Assembly: GCF_002160015.1 (NCBI RefSeq)
Contig: NZ_NFJT01000001.1
Coordinates: forward strand, 62,001-126,000
Origin: Anaerofilum sp. An201
GTDB taxonomy: Bacteria; Bacillota; Clostridia; Oscillospirales; Ruminococcaceae
DNA: 64,000 nt
Direction of reading: 5' to 3'
Made by a program: the position numbers and the translations under genes
In this document: positions 26,383 to 35,033 of the stretch, in pieces
Numbering within the stretch: position 1 is the first letter of the stretch
Layout of the letters: every line of letters begins with the position of its first letter
The notes under the pieces: model-generated
Seen by the model: the letters and a program-made list of their open reading frames with translations, nothing else
Database searches by the model: none
What the model was told of the DNA's origin: nothing

Positions 26383-27495
26383 TTATACATTGAACAGGAA
26401 CTCGATGATGTCCCCGTCCTTCACCACATAGTCCTTGCCCTCGGTGCGCTGCAGGCCCTTGGCCTTCACGTTGGCCATGCTGAAATCGCAGGCGGCCAGG
26501 TCGTCGTAGCTCACCACGCTGGCACGGATGAAGCCGCGCTCGAAGTCGGAGTGGATCTTGCCGGCAGCCTGCGGCGCCTTGGTGCCGCGGCGGATGGTCC
26601 AGGCGCGGCACTCCTTCTTGCCGTCGGTCAGGAAGCTGATGAGGCCCAGCAGGGTGTAGCTGGCCTTGATGAGGTTGTCCAGGCCGGTGGCCTCGATGCC
26701 CATTTCGGCCAGGAACTCGCGCTTCTCCTCGGGGGTGTAGTCGGCGATGTCCTCCTCGGTCTTGGCGCAGATGGGGATGCACTGCGCGCCCTCGGCGGCG
26801 GCCAGCTCCTTCACCTTCTGGTAGTAGGCGTTCTGCTCCATGCCGTCCATCAGGTCGTCCTCGCTCATGTTGGCGGCGTAGATCACCGGCTTTGCGGTCA
26901 GCAGGCCCAGCTCGCGGCGCAGCGCCATCTGCTCGTCGTCGTTCTCGTCCCAGTCGAAGCTGCGGGCGTTCTTGCCGTCGGACAGATGCTGCTCCAGCTC
27001 GCTCAGCAGGTTGGCGGCGGCCAGCGCCTTTTTGTCGCCGGTCTTGGCGGCCTTGGCAAAGCGGGCCTGGCGGTTGGACACCATCTCCAAATCGCTCAGG
27101 ATCAGCTCGGTGTCGATGGTCTCGATGTCGCGCAGGGGGTCCACGCTGCCCTCCACGTGCACGATGTCGCCGCCGTCAAAGCAGCGCACCACATGCACGA
27201 TGGCGTCGCACTCGCGGATGTTGCCCAGGAACTTGTTGCCCAGGCCCTCGCCGTGGGAAGCGCCCTTCACCAGGCCGGCGATGTCCACAAATTCCACGAT
27301 GGCAGGCGTTTTCTTGTTGGTGTCCCAGATCTCGGCCAGCTTGTCCAGCCGGGCGTCGGGCACAGGCACGATGCCGGTGTTGGGGTCGATGGTGCAGAAG
27401 GGGTAGTTTGCCGCGGCGGCGTTTTTGGTGCTGGTGATGGCGTTGAACAGGGTGCTCTTGCCCACGTTGGGCAGACCCACGATACCTAATTTCAT
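26383..27495 (-). CDS. ychF: Redox-regulated ATPase YchF (Obg family)
   Basis: 370 aa. Translation-associated P-loop protein that prefers ATP. LPNVGKSTLFNAIT is the G1 loop, NYPFCTIDPN the family signature, DIAGLVKGASHGEGLGN G3, and NMSEDD the altered G4 (NxxE) that explains ATP preference. The C-terminal TGS domain ends in DGDIIEFLFNV. AAGGAG precedes the ATG. The integrated element begins within about 100 bp upstream, so its own promoter may have been replaced. Confidence 0.96.
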   Translation of the reverse strand: MKLGIVGLPNVGKSTLFNAITSTKNAAAANYPFCTIDPNTGIVPVPDARLDKLAEIWDTNKKTPAIVEFVDIAGLVKGASHGEGLGNKFLGNIRECDAIVHVVRCFDGGDIVHVEGSVDPLRDIETIDTELILSDLEMVSNRQARFAKAAKTGDKKALAAANLLSELEQHLSDGKNARSFDWDENDDEQMALRRELGLLTAKPVIYAANMSEDDLMDGMEQNAYYQKVKELAAAEGAQCIPICAKTEEDIADYTPEEKREFLAEMGIEATGLDNLIKASYTLLGLISFLTDGKKECRAWTIRRGTKAPQAAGKIHSDFERGFIRASVVSYDDLAACDFSMANVKAKGLQRTEGKDYVVKDGDIIEFLFNV

Positions 27496-27591
27496 AGTTC
27501 GATCTATCTCCTTAATTTTTGGCTTAGTTACGCGGTTTTGCGATTTTCTGGCGAGTGTTTCTACACCATTTTTACACCATTTTTCGCTTTT

Positions 27592-28833
27592 TTAGGCCGC
27601 GCTGTCAGGGTTTTTGCTGTTTCCATTCCTCTCACCCTGTTCTGAGGGGGTAATTGTCTGCTGACCTTGCTCAAATTGCCGGACACCTGCTACCAGGGAT
27701 TCATCCGTTACATGAACATACCGATCCATGGTAGTCTTGATGCTTGCATGGCCCAAAAGTTTCTGGAGTGTCTTGGGCGGCATCCCGCGCTCGATGGCCC
27801 GGGTGGCATAGGTATGGCGAAGAGCGTGCATGCAGAATCGTTCAATTCCGTTCTCATCGCAGAGTTTATAGAGGTGGGTATCATAACTGCTGTTTTTTGA
27901 AGGTTCGCCAGTTCGATAATTCAGAAAAACCAGATCTCCCAAGAAAAATGTCATTTCCTTCCCGGTTCGCCGATCAATGTAAGTTAAAGTCTGGGATAAC
28001 ATCGGCGACTGCTTGCGGAAATCCCGGGTGGCATAGACGGCTTTCAGAATATCGTATGCACGGGTGGTCAAAGGGATGGTTCGATAGCTGGACACGGTTT
28101 TAGGTGGCCCGGCTCGCCAATCTTTTTGATTGTGCCTGAACTCAAGCGTTTTATTGACAGTTAGAGTCCGTTTTTCCCAGTCGATGGCGTCCCAGGTCAA
28201 CCCAATCATCTCGCCTGTGCGTAGGCCAGTTTCCAGAATGAGTGCGTATTGGTAGAAATTGTGAGAGCTTCGGGCAGCGTCTAAAAATTTCTCCTGTTCT
28301 TCAACCGTAAGATAGTGGATATCATCCACGGCCCGCACGGGTTTTGTGTATCGCACTCCATCCATCGGGTGGGAATCAATCATTTGGTTCATCTTGGCCG
28401 ATTTGAACATACTGCCCATGGCGATATATGCCTGCCGGATCGTGGAACCGGCATATTTTGCCTCCATGCGATTCAACACGATTTTGCAGTGCATGGGCTT
28501 TACATCGACCAGCCGCATATCACCAATGATGGGTTTGATGTTGAGTTCAAAGCGATCCCTGTAATTGCGCTTGGTATTGGGGGAAAGGCCCTGCAGGAGT
28601 TCTGCTTGCCAAAACTGAAACCACTCAGTTACCGTCATGTCCGGGGAGGTAAGCACCTTTCCGTGCTTATCTTGATAGTGGGCATCCTCCAACCAATTCC
28701 GTGCTTCTGGGAGGGTGGCGAAATAGCCATCCTGGCGTTTTCCACTCCTGTTTACAAACCTTGCGTAGTATTGACCATCCTTTCGCTGGCAAATGCCTTT
28801 TCCGCATTCTTTGCCTTTCAGATTTTTGCCCAT
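27592..28833 (-). CDS. int: Tyrosine recombinase (integrase)
   Basis: 413 aa. Arm-type DNA-binding N-terminus ([20 protein letters not shown]), a core-binding SAM-like domain at about 60-170, and a catalytic domain with [14 protein letters not shown] (Arg), [10 protein letters not shown] (HxxR), [16 protein letters not shown] (His and nucleophile Tyr). Tn916/ICE type. Start at the ATG 28833 with AAGGGG upstream. Located at the edge of the element next to ychF, with an excisionase gene upstream in the same direction. Confidence 0.95.
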   Translation of the reverse strand: MGKNLKGKECGKGICQRKDGQYYARFVNRSGKRQDGYFATLPEARNWLEDAHYQDKHGKVLTSPDMTVTEWFQFWQAELLQGLSPNTKRNYRDRFELNIKPIIGDMRLVDVKPMHCKIVLNRMEAKYAGSTIRQAYIAMGSMFKSAKMNQMIDSHPMDGVRYTKPVRAVDDIHYLTVEEQEKFLDAARSSHNFYQYALILETGLRTGEMIGLTWDAIDWEKRTLTVNKTLEFRHNQKDWRAGPPKTVSSYRTIPLTTRAYDILKAVYATRDFRKQSPMLSQTLTYIDRRTGKEMTFFLGDLVFLNYRTGEPSKNSSYDTHLYKLCDENGIERFCMHALRHTYATRAIERGMPPKTLQKLLGHASIKTTMDRYVHVTDESLVAGVRQFEQGQQTITPSEQGERNGNSKNPDSAA

Positions 28834-28940
28834 AATATTGACCCCTTTTCCAATTGCAGAAAAAGAGCCAGTGCAACACGCTAAATTATACCACAATGAG
28901 CGGTTTTTCTCAAGGTACAGTGGGCGCTCTGACTGCTCTT

Positions 28941-29147
28941 TTATATGGTCAGCATCTTATTCAGATACTCCTCGAATTCTTTTCTCTTGACCAGCCTTTT
29001 TGCACCAACATAAAGCACGAACGGACAGTTTGGCTGCCGCAGGAGTTGGTCGATTTTATTGATGCCGATGTTACTGTATTCAGCGGCTTCTCGAATGGTC
29101 AAGGTCACTTTCAGATGAATCGGTACTTTTTCACAGGAATTATCCAT
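28941..29147 (-). CDS. xis: Excisionase-type DNA-binding protein
   Basis: 68 aa winged-helix MerR-like Xis as in Tn916-type elements: [20 protein letters not shown] then [20 protein letters not shown] and KEFEEYL. Its length fits. AGAGGTG lies upstream of the ATG. Directly precedes the integrase gene, matching the int-xis module of conjugative transposons. Confidence 0.88.
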   Translation of the reverse strand: MDNSCEKVPIHLKVTLTIREAAEYSNIGINKIDQLLRQPNCPFVLYVGAKRLVKRKEFEEYLNKMLTI

Positions 29148-29553
29148 AGTTACACCTCTTATGGTTAGGTAAGAAATAGATCGCGTATATGAAATGATTT
29201 CAAATTTATAGCTATCCTATGATCCGTAGCTAGCAGATCCATAAACCAATGTTTCCCGCATTCTTATGCCGAGCCGGTCGATGCGGTGATGCGTCCAGAC
29301 CGGAAGTACCATTATTACCTTCTGCGTCCTCGCGTTATATGGTAGCAATCCATATATCAGAGCACCAGAGCTGCTTGCCGGGCAGATGGGCCGCTATTCA
29401 GAAGGGGAAGTTATAGGAAGCTCTTTTTATTCTCTTTTCAAGGTACTGGGGTGCCTTCACAATGTAAGAACAATCGAAAAATGTCATTTCTACTGCATCC
29501 ACCAAATTTTTCTATAAAAAAAGCCGCCCCTTGAAATGAGGCGGCCTCAACTA
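29148..29553. other. Non-coding region of the element (about 400 bp)
   Basis: No gene supported in either direction. A plus-strand open stretch of about 40 codons with no good start is interrupted and unrecognised. Holds a terminator at its right edge (29,516-29,547), and presumably the xis-int promoter and recombinase arm sites, none of which I can define. Confidence 0.4.
29516..29547 (-). terminator. Intrinsic terminator of the sigma-like operon
   Basis: On the minus strand GCCGCC and GGCGGC arms around TCATTTCAAGG are followed by seven T. Confidence 0.85.
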
Positions 29554-29745
29554 TCAGATTACAAACTTCTTCAAGCTGATCACGATATGCAGCAGGATGT
29601 ACTGCCGACAGTCATCATCAAATTTTCCGTCAATTACGCTGTATCGGTTAATCAGCGGCATGTATAGGGAAATCAGCGCCTCTACGGCAGTACGCTCACC
29701 GGAAATAGCAAGCTGAAGAAGTGCACGAAATTCACTTGTCTTCAT
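29554..29745 (-). CDS. Small helix-turn-helix protein of conjugative elements
   Basis: 63 aa. EFRALLQLAISGERTAVEAL then LYMPLINRYSVIDGKFDDDC resembles the short HTH_16-like proteins found next to a sigma-like gene in Tn916-type and other Firmicute conjugative elements. Overlaps the end of the sigma-like gene by four bases, so the two are coupled. Probably regulates element transcription. Confidence 0.72.
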   Translation of the reverse strand: MKTSEFRALLQLAISGERTAVEALISLYMPLINRYSVIDGKFDDDCRQYILLHIVISLKKFVI

Positions 29746-30146
29746 GCATCATCACTCCTGTTCGCTATGATACGGCGCAGCGATTTGAGAGCCAAGGATC
29801 GTTGGTTGTAGACATACTGAACGGAACAATTCAAATGAGAGGCAATTTCTCGGGGTGATAGCTGCTCAACGAATAGCATCGTCAGTATTCTTCTTTTCAT
29901 CAGAGGAAGTGTTCTGAAAGCTTCCGAAAGTTTTTCTTCTTCAAAGTCAAAATCGCGCCCGCTTTTGTATTCTGGCGGATTTTCTTCAGCTAAAAGACGC
30001 TCGGGAACATCTTCGATAGAAATTGTTGGGATTTCGCGGGAAAGCATTTTGCAGTAATTGGAGCGAGCGTTACGGACACAAATTTCCATGAACCGAGTAA
30101 AGCGGCCTCGCAGTTCGTCCCGCTCTTCATTTTTGTCAGTGTCCAT
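29742..30146 (-). CDS. Sigma-70-like regulator of the element
   Basis: 134 aa. The C-terminal region looks like sigma region 4: LPLMKRRILTMLFVEQLSPR then EIASHLNCSVQYVYNQRSLA. The N-terminus may be a reduced region 2 (RFTRFMEICVRNARSNYCKM). AGGAGG lies seven bases before the ATG at 30146; an ATG immediately upstream (30149) is closer than usual. Conserved accessory in conjugative transposons. Confidence 0.78.
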   Translation of the reverse strand: MDTDKNEERDELRGRFTRFMEICVRNARSNYCKMLSREIPTISIEDVPERLLAEENPPEYKSGRDFDFEEEKLSEAFRTLPLMKRRILTMLFVEQLSPREIASHLNCSVQYVYNQRSLALKSLRRIIANRSDDA

Positions 30147-30285
30147 CATTATGCCTCCTGGTCATGCCATCCCAGCAGCCTGGGTGGCACGCCAAGACGG
30201 CATGCGCTTATGGTTGGTGTATAAGCACCTGTAAAGCAAACGGTCCATTTTAGATGTGCACGGGTATCACCTCCTGGATGAGCAT

Positions 30286-30324
30286 AAAAAATAGCCGTAC
30301 TACAGAAATTAGTAGTACGGCTAT
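30286..30324 (-). terminator. Intrinsic terminator of the XRE gene
   Basis: Perfect 12-bp inverted repeat ATAGCCGTACTA (30291-30302) / TAGTACGGCTAT (30313-30324), followed on the minus strand by a six-T run. The region 30150-30285 is a leader for the sigma-like gene without a convincing gene. Confidence 0.85.
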
Positions 30325-30429
30325 CATTTGTATTGGAAAATTGGCACCACAAAAATGCCTTTGCAAAGAGTTCGGATTGTGCACACTTTTTTGACAGACT
30401 TTTGAATAAACCTGTTTCATATGTGTGCT

Positions 30430-30825
30430 TCAGAATCCATGTTTATCCCTCTTCGCAGGCCACTGATGATGCTCTGAGTTTATTACTTCTCGTAGCAGTG
30501 ATCGCTCAAGCAGATGCATGAAATCGTCAAGCAGTTCACACGCTACTTCTTTGAGTGGTGCCGGGAATTTTCTCAGTCGAGACTCTATGTCACGGAGATA
30601 AATGGTCTCGGGCCAATCCATAGATTCGATAAGGAGCTGGTCAACACTGACAGAAAGAGCATTTGCAATATTCACCGTCATTTCCAAACTCGGAATACCG
30701 CGAGCGTTTTCGATATGTCCGATGTGACTACTGGTACAGCCGACCATTTCAGCTAATTCTTCCTGACGCAAGCCTTTCTGTTTCCTGTATTTGCGGATGT
30801 TTTTTCCCAGCAATTTATAATCCAT
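30430..30825 (-). CDS. XRE family transcriptional repressor
   Basis: 131 aa. N-terminal lambda-repressor-like HTH: NIRKYRKQKGLRQEELAEMV and HIGHIENARGIPSLEMTVNI, residues about 8-65. The C-terminal half is a helical dimerisation-type region. Monocistronic, with a terminator after it and a pair of direct repeats upstream (30880-30913) that could be its operators. Probably a master repressor of element excision or transfer. Confidence 0.85.
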   Translation of the reverse strand: MDYKLLGKNIRKYRKQKGLRQEELAEMVGCTSSHIGHIENARGIPSLEMTVNIANALSVSVDQLLIESMDWPETIYLRDIESRLRKFPAPLKEVACELLDDFMHLLERSLLREVINSEHHQWPAKRDKHGF

Positions 30826-30879
30826 TCACCCACTCCCTTGTATTCTAATTGTATCTAAAGATCCGCAGTTCAGGAAGAA

Positions 30880-30913
30880 ACCATAATTCCGATAGTCACA
30901 CCATAATTAGGAT
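30880..30913. promoter_or_regulatory. Direct repeats, candidate repressor operators
   Basis: ACCATAATTCCGAT (30880-30893) and ACCATAATTAGGAT (30900-30913) match at 12 of 14 positions and are spaced exactly 20 bp, two turns of the helix. They lie between the XRE gene and parR. Confidence 0.5.
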
Positions 30914-30974
30914 ATTGCTTTTTATAGTCGAAAAAGCGCATAATAACGGCTCTGCCCATACGGGGACATGAGCG

Positions 30975-31331
30975 TTATTGGAAAAAGTCGAGATTGTCCA
31001 GCATGGCTGCAATATCCTGCTGCAGAGAATCCGGCTTTTCTGCCGGATTCTCTGTCACAGGAAGGGGCGAACGAGATTGAAGTTGTTCCAGCACAATGGT
31101 TCGGATCATGTCCTCAAGTTGTTCTCTGCGCAGCTGGCTCTTTTCTTCGATTTTGATTCGAAGTGATTCGGTTTCCAGTTCAGGATGTTTCTCCAAATAC
31201 TCTATGAGTGCCGGAACAATGAGAGCACTCTTTTTATTCCCCAGTTTTTCAAGCAGCTCACCGATGCGGATCTTGCTTTCCGTATCAGCACCAAACTGCA
31301 GGGAGAAACGATATCCACTGCCGGTTCTCAT
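30975..31331 (-). CDS. Putative ParR-type partition adaptor
   Basis: 118 aa. The N-terminal part (GELLEKLGNKKSALIVPALI) fits a ribbon-helix-helix DNA-binding fold; the rest is hydrophilic and helical, ending in DNLDFFQ. It follows the ParM-like gene by 19 bp in the same operon, the normal parM-parR order. ParR proteins bind the parC centromere and the end of ParM filaments. The call rests on position and the RHH-like start; no parC iterons are obvious. Confidence 0.7.
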   Translation of the reverse strand: MRTGSGYRFSLQFGADTESKIRIGELLEKLGNKKSALIVPALIEYLEKHPELETESLRIKIEEKSQLRREQLEDMIRTIVLEQLQSRSPLPVTENPAEKPDSLQQDIAAMLDNLDFFQ

Positions 31332-31350
31332 ATCAACACCCCAGCTTTGA

Positions 31351-32262
31351 TCAGGTCAGCCGGCTCAGCTGCTGCGTGGTCAGCATTTCATAACCAATAG
31401 CATTTGCCTTGGGATCACTGACAAAACTCGCCTGCGCAATCAACGGAGAATGCTCCAGCAACGGGCGGAACAAGGCGCTGCCGCCGCCAATAAAGATGAC
31501 CGGGTTGGTGCGCAGATCCACCTGAAGCTCGCGAAGCTGGTCGAGAATGCCGTTGGCATGCATCTGTGCACACTCACGGATCGTTTTCTTGACACAGTCG
31601 GGCAAGATGGTTTCCCGTCCAAGCAGAACAGCGCTGATATGCTCATCTTCAATTTTCATGTCATGCTCAGCACTGATCTTTCCGATGATCTCATTGTTCA
31701 TCGTAATCACGCCACTCTCTAGACTTCGGCAAACCTGGAGATCTGGTTTACCATTGCGCAACAGCAACACATCGGTCGTAATGCCTCCGATATCAACCAC
31801 AAACATGCGCAGTGTTTTCAGGAGCTGACTGCTCTGAGGAATAACCGCAGCATAAGCCTGCGGATACACAAACACATGCTGGATCGACACGCTCATGGGG
31901 TGGTCATTATAACTGAACGACACCGGTTCTGCCCGCTTGAAATACTGAGCAAACCGGTCACGGAGCTTGTAGTGCTCAGGCGGAAGCCCGACTGCGAGAT
32001 CCACTTTCTCCATCCCGCTCGTACAGCCTGCGTTCGCCAGTTCTTTGGCAATGGCAAACAGGGAAAGGATGAAATGCCGATTATCGCGAGTCTTATCTCG
32101 CATGTAAGGAAGCCGTCGCCCGGAAAGAGTCCAGTAACTTCCTCCGTATTCAATCACTTCATCGGCGAGCGGCGGTTTGGTCGCGTGTTCCGAAAGCCCG
32201 GCTACAAAAGAGAACCGGGGGGTTTTGATAGCATAGTTGCCATGGTCGATTGCGATAAGCAT
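31351..32262 (-). CDS. parM: ParM/StbA family actin-like ATPase
   Basis: 303 aa. Actin-fold ATPase that pushes plasmid copies apart. Phosphate-1 loop IAIDHGNYAIKT, phosphate-2 FVVDIGGITTDVLLL near residue 160, adenosine motif VIFIGGGSALFRP near 260. Start ATG 32262 with GGAGG eight bases upstream, rather than the upstream GTG. Pairs with the ParR-like gene. Its presence means the element probably has a replicating, partitioned circular phase. Confidence 0.88.
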   Translation of the reverse strand: MLIAIDHGNYAIKTPRFSFVAGLSEHATKPPLADEVIEYGGSYWTLSGRRLPYMRDKTRDNRHFILSLFAIAKELANAGCTSGMEKVDLAVGLPPEHYKLRDRFAQYFKRAEPVSFSYNDHPMSVSIQHVFVYPQAYAAVIPQSSQLLKTLRMFVVDIGGITTDVLLLRNGKPDLQVCRSLESGVITMNNEIIGKISAEHDMKIEDEHISAVLLGRETILPDCVKKTIRECAQMHANGILDQLRELQVDLRTNPVIFIGGGSALFRPLLEHSPLIAQASFVSDPKANAIGYEMLTTQQLSRLT

Positions 32263-32305
32263 AAAATGCACCTCCAGAATTTTTGATAATTTATTACACG
32301 GCTAT

Positions 32306-32367
32306 AAAAACGCATTTGCAACGAAATGCGTTTTTGCAAAAAGAAAAGACGGATTTCTCCGCCTTTT
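32306..32367 (-). terminator. Two tandem intrinsic terminators
   Basis: Minus strand: AAAAGGCGGA/TCCGTCTTTT (32344-32367) then AAAACGCATTT/AAATGCGTTTTT (32306-32335). They separate the primase gene from parM, so parMR needs its own promoter or antitermination. Confidence 0.8.
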
Positions 32368-32375
32368 CTTCTTGA

Positions 32376-33440
32376 TCACTTTGCTGAGCCATTGCCCAGA
32401 CAGTACTGCCACACATAGTCGTCGAGCCCTTTATAGGTCGGGTCCCAAATATAAGTCCCATAGCTAAACCCCATGGTCGTCAACATCTGTGTCAGGTTTT
32501 CGTATCCTCTTTCTACATGAGGATTTGATAAGAAATCCATATCAAACGCTGTCATGATTTTCTTCGTTCCACTCTGGCGCAGCTGCAACAGCATTCGCTC
32601 AAGTTGCGAAAGAGCATTGACGCCAGCGATGGCAATGATTGTTTTGCCAGTCAGCGCATGGATAATATCAGCTTTCATGGGGCCTTCTGTGAGGATAACC
32701 ATTTCTTGTGGTGTCCCTGCCAGATGTGCCCAACTTTCCGCCTTACATCCATCTGGCTCCTCAACACTTGACACCCAGCGAAACTTGCGTCTGGTAACAT
32801 TGTCTCTGCGGATCTGAAGCCCCTGAATCCGTCCTTGTATATCGCGAACGGGAATCAGGATACCGCGCCATTCGGAGATAAAAGTCCACTCTCCGGCTTT
32901 GCGGTAAAAACCTGGAACGCCAGTCAGATAGTGTCCATCAGCAAGCAGTTTTTTCGCAATGGTGCTCATCCCGATAACAGGGGTAGTTTTGTAGTTGAGT
33001 CGCTCGATTTCGTCTGGTGAAAGTCCCCTTGACAACAGATTTGCACGATGATCCGAAGCAAGGGTCAGCTGGGACAGAAGTGCCTGATAGGTTGCGTTCC
33101 GTGAGTCTATGTCTGTAAGAGGACACTCTTCGGTGACGGGTTCTCTGTCTCTTGACGGGCGGTAATGTTCAATATCTCCGCGCACATCAAGCCGCGTCAG
33201 CAGTGCATCCCGCACGGCTGCCCTCGGTATTCCTTCATAGTGGGCATAGAGATCAAACACACCCCCCGAAAAACCACATCTCGGACAGCGAAAAACATCC
33301 TTTTTCAAGTTGATGTTCAGATGTCGCTTCCGAGGATTTTCGTCGCAACAGGGGCATGGAATGTTATAGCTGCTCCTTCCGGGTGGTGGCAATGGCACAC
33401 CGATGAGCGGAAGGATGTCTTGCATGTGTATCAAGCCCAT
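32376..33440 (-). CDS. Primase-like protein, CHC2 zinc finger and TOPRIM
   Basis: 354 aa. The N-terminal zinc finger has CPCC ... CPRCGFSGG (Cys4-type, about residues 29-58) as in bacterial and plasmid primases. A later MVILTEGPMKADIIHAL supplies the TOPRIM glutamate and AFDMDFLSNPHV the acidic residues, resembling DUF3854-type TOPRIM domains. Likely makes primers for element replication or complementary strand synthesis after transfer. ATG start close behind GGAGG. Confidence 0.82.
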   Translation of the reverse strand: MGLIHMQDILPLIGVPLPPPGRSSYNIPCPCCDENPRKRHLNINLKKDVFRCPRCGFSGGVFDLYAHYEGIPRAAVRDALLTRLDVRGDIEHYRPSRDREPVTEECPLTDIDSRNATYQALLSQLTLASDHRANLLSRGLSPDEIERLNYKTTPVIGMSTIAKKLLADGHYLTGVPGFYRKAGEWTFISEWRGILIPVRDIQGRIQGLQIRRDNVTRRKFRWVSSVEEPDGCKAESWAHLAGTPQEMVILTEGPMKADIIHALTGKTIIAIAGVNALSQLERMLLQLRQSGTKKIMTAFDMDFLSNPHVERGYENLTQMLTTMGFSYGTYIWDPTYKGLDDYVWQYCLGNGSAK

Positions 33441-33457
33441 GCCGCCTCCTTTCTGGG

Positions 33458-33481
33458 GGGCGGCAATTCTGCCGCCCCCGC
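33458..33481 (-). terminator. GC-rich hairpin between annealing and primase genes
   Basis: GGGGGCGGCA / TGCCGCCCCC around a four-base loop. No T run follows on either strand, so it is more likely an mRNA processing or stability hairpin than a terminator. Confidence 0.5.
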
Positions 33482-33488
33482 TATTTTA

Positions 33489-34217
33489 TTATGCGGAGGT
33501 CTCCTGCAGGGCATATTCACAGATGCGTTTTGCTGCAGCAGAAATTTCCGGGTTGCCAGTAAATTTGTTGGCAATCCAGGACAACGCTTTCGGGTCAAGA
33601 GTCTGCAGGTCACCGAGAGTTTTGCCGCTGTACTTCGTAATCGGACAGGGCTGCCGTAACGCCAATTGGAGTTTTTGTTCCTCTGTGAGTTCCGGTTCAA
33701 CTTCCGGTTCCTTTTCGGAAGGCGCATCGGTAACAGGCGCAGCGGTATCATCACCATCAGAGACAGGGTCAGGAAGTTCATTCAGAACAGGTCCTTCATA
33801 ATCATCTGCGGTGAGTCCGAATTGAACGCCGAACCCGGCATTGCGCAGAGCAATTCCGATGGCCGCTGTCTGTGCCCACTCACGCGGCGAGATAGAAGGT
33901 TTCGTCTGATCATATCCCCGGGATGCAGTCGCATCCGCCAGGTAACAATCAGGGCCATCGTTATAGTCTGCATAAATGCGGGCTGAGGCAACAAACCCAT
34001 CCTTACAAGGGGTAATAGTTGTAGCTATCCGGCCTTTGGGATAGACCATCCGAAACCATGCGATTTGGATCAGAACCGGGATCTTCTTGCGCGATTTACC
34101 CGTGGCCATGTCCGTATATTCTACGGCAAAGAGCATGGGGTCGAATCCCTCGACCTGGTTGATCGAATTGAGGCTCTCCAGAATCGCACTTTTATCACTG
34201 GGGTTGTTTTGGCTCAT
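33489..34217 (-). CDS. Putative single-strand annealing protein with ExoX-C-like tail
   Basis: 242 aa. The N-terminal domain has SPREWAQTAAIGIALRNAGF, resembling the ET-AIGRAL-GFG helix of Rad52/Erf/DUF1071-like annealing proteins. After an acidic linker (about 150-195) the C-terminus ITKYSGKTLGDLQTLDPKAL SWIANKF resembles the small ExoX C-terminal domain (KYxGKTLGEL). Neighbours (RecD2, YqaJ exonuclease, SSB) support a recombination role. The assignment is moderate and needs profile comparison. Confidence 0.55.
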   Translation of the reverse strand: MSQNNPSDKSAILESLNSINQVEGFDPMLFAVEYTDMATGKSRKKIPVLIQIAWFRMVYPKGRIATTITPCKDGFVASARIYADYNDGPDCYLADATASRGYDQTKPSISPREWAQTAAIGIALRNAGFGVQFGLTADDYEGPVLNELPDPVSDGDDTAAPVTDAPSEKEPEVEPELTEEQKLQLALRQPCPITKYSGKTLGDLQTLDPKALSWIANKFTGNPEISAAAKRICEYALQETSA

Positions 34218-34231
34218 TTCAAGTCTCCTCC

Positions 34232-34681
34232 TTATTTGGTAATGGGGGTATATGTGTTACGAAGCTGCAGCCAGACGGGCAGCACAGTATTCAGTAAAGT
34301 ACTGATACTGCGCTTATACATCTGTTCGTTTTCGGCCCTGAAACTGGAAAAACGCTTCCGGCAATCTGCAACTGTACTTTCGAGCGCAGCGGCAGATGTT
34401 TGTCGGCTTGCCTTCAGCTTTTCGTCGGGGGGAATCCCGATGCGCCGCTCTTTGGAAAGGCTCTGCACATAGGCATCCACCAGTTGGTAGTGCGCCACCA
34501 GACTCTTCATATCCATGGTGACCGGCGCCGTTTTGCACAGCATCTGGCAAGTCTCCAGAACATCGATACGATACAGCAGCTCCTGATACTGGAGCACTTT
34601 GCCGATTGCAACAGCCCCACCCTCAAATTCATGGGAAAGGGCTTCTTTGTACGCTTTGTAGTCATTCAGCCATGTGGCCAT
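34232..34681 (-). CDS. Hypothetical element protein
   Basis: 149 aa from the ATG at 34681, chosen because AAAGGAG lies eight bases upstream; an upstream ATG adds 12 or more residues without a ribosome site. Predicted soluble and helical, hydrophilic, with a likely coiled coil over the last 60 residues. No recognised motif. Lies between the annealing-protein gene and a small gene ahead of it in one minus-strand operon. Confidence 0.65.
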   Translation of the reverse strand: MATWLNDYKAYKEALSHEFEGGAVAIGKVLQYQELLYRIDVLETCQMLCKTAPVTMDMKSLVAHYQLVDAYVQSLSKERRIGIPPDEKLKASRQTSAAALESTVADCRKRFSSFRAENEQMYKRSISTLLNTVLPVWLQLRNTYTPITK

Positions 34682-34700
34682 GTCGCCATCTCCTTTGTTA

Positions 34701-35033
34701 TCAAGTGTCTGCCCCATAGGAATACTCCTCAAGTTTGGAGCGATTCATATTGCAGATGTCAATCATGACGAACCCGCTTGCTACACGTCGGTGCGGCGGT
34801 TCGATGACACCAAGTCCAATCAGGAGATCCAGAATTCCCTCGTTCTCTGAGTAGTTCTTGATCGCCACTTCATCTCCCGAAAGGCCATTGATGTTGACCG
34901 TGGCTGTCGTCCAGGGTTCCCAGCCATAGTCCGGGTCCAGATTGTAGATCTCGATGAAGCGGCGGGCAGGCTCCGCATAGAGTCCGCCGGTCAAGTTATC
35001 ACCCAACGGGGTTTTCAGAATAAACTTTTTCAT
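34701..35033 (-). CDS. Hypothetical element protein (DUF4313-like)
   Basis: 110 aa. Begins KKFILKTPLGDNLTGGLYAE and contains ARRFIEIYNLDPDYGWEPW and VNINGLSGDEVAIKNYSENE. This resembles small proteins that recur in Firmicute conjugative elements (DUF4313 by memory, not checked). Its ATG overlaps the recD2 stop (ATGA), so it is translationally coupled. Function unknown. Confidence 0.65.
   Translation of the reverse strand: MKKFILKTPLGDNLTGGLYAEPARRFIEIYNLDPDYGWEPWTTATVNINGLSGDEVAIKNYSENEGILDLLIGLGVIEPPHRRVASGFVMIDICNMNRSKLEEYSYGADT

Noticed and set aside
29200-29345. Plus-strand open stretch reading HSYAEPVDAVMRPDRK
   Set aside because: No good start codon, bounded by close stops, and no family recognised; could be a remnant but not supportable.
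30149-30352. 67-codon minus-strand frame upstream of the sigma-like gene
   Set aside because: It spans the terminator hairpin at 30,291-30,324, lacks a ribosome site and has no recognisable motif.
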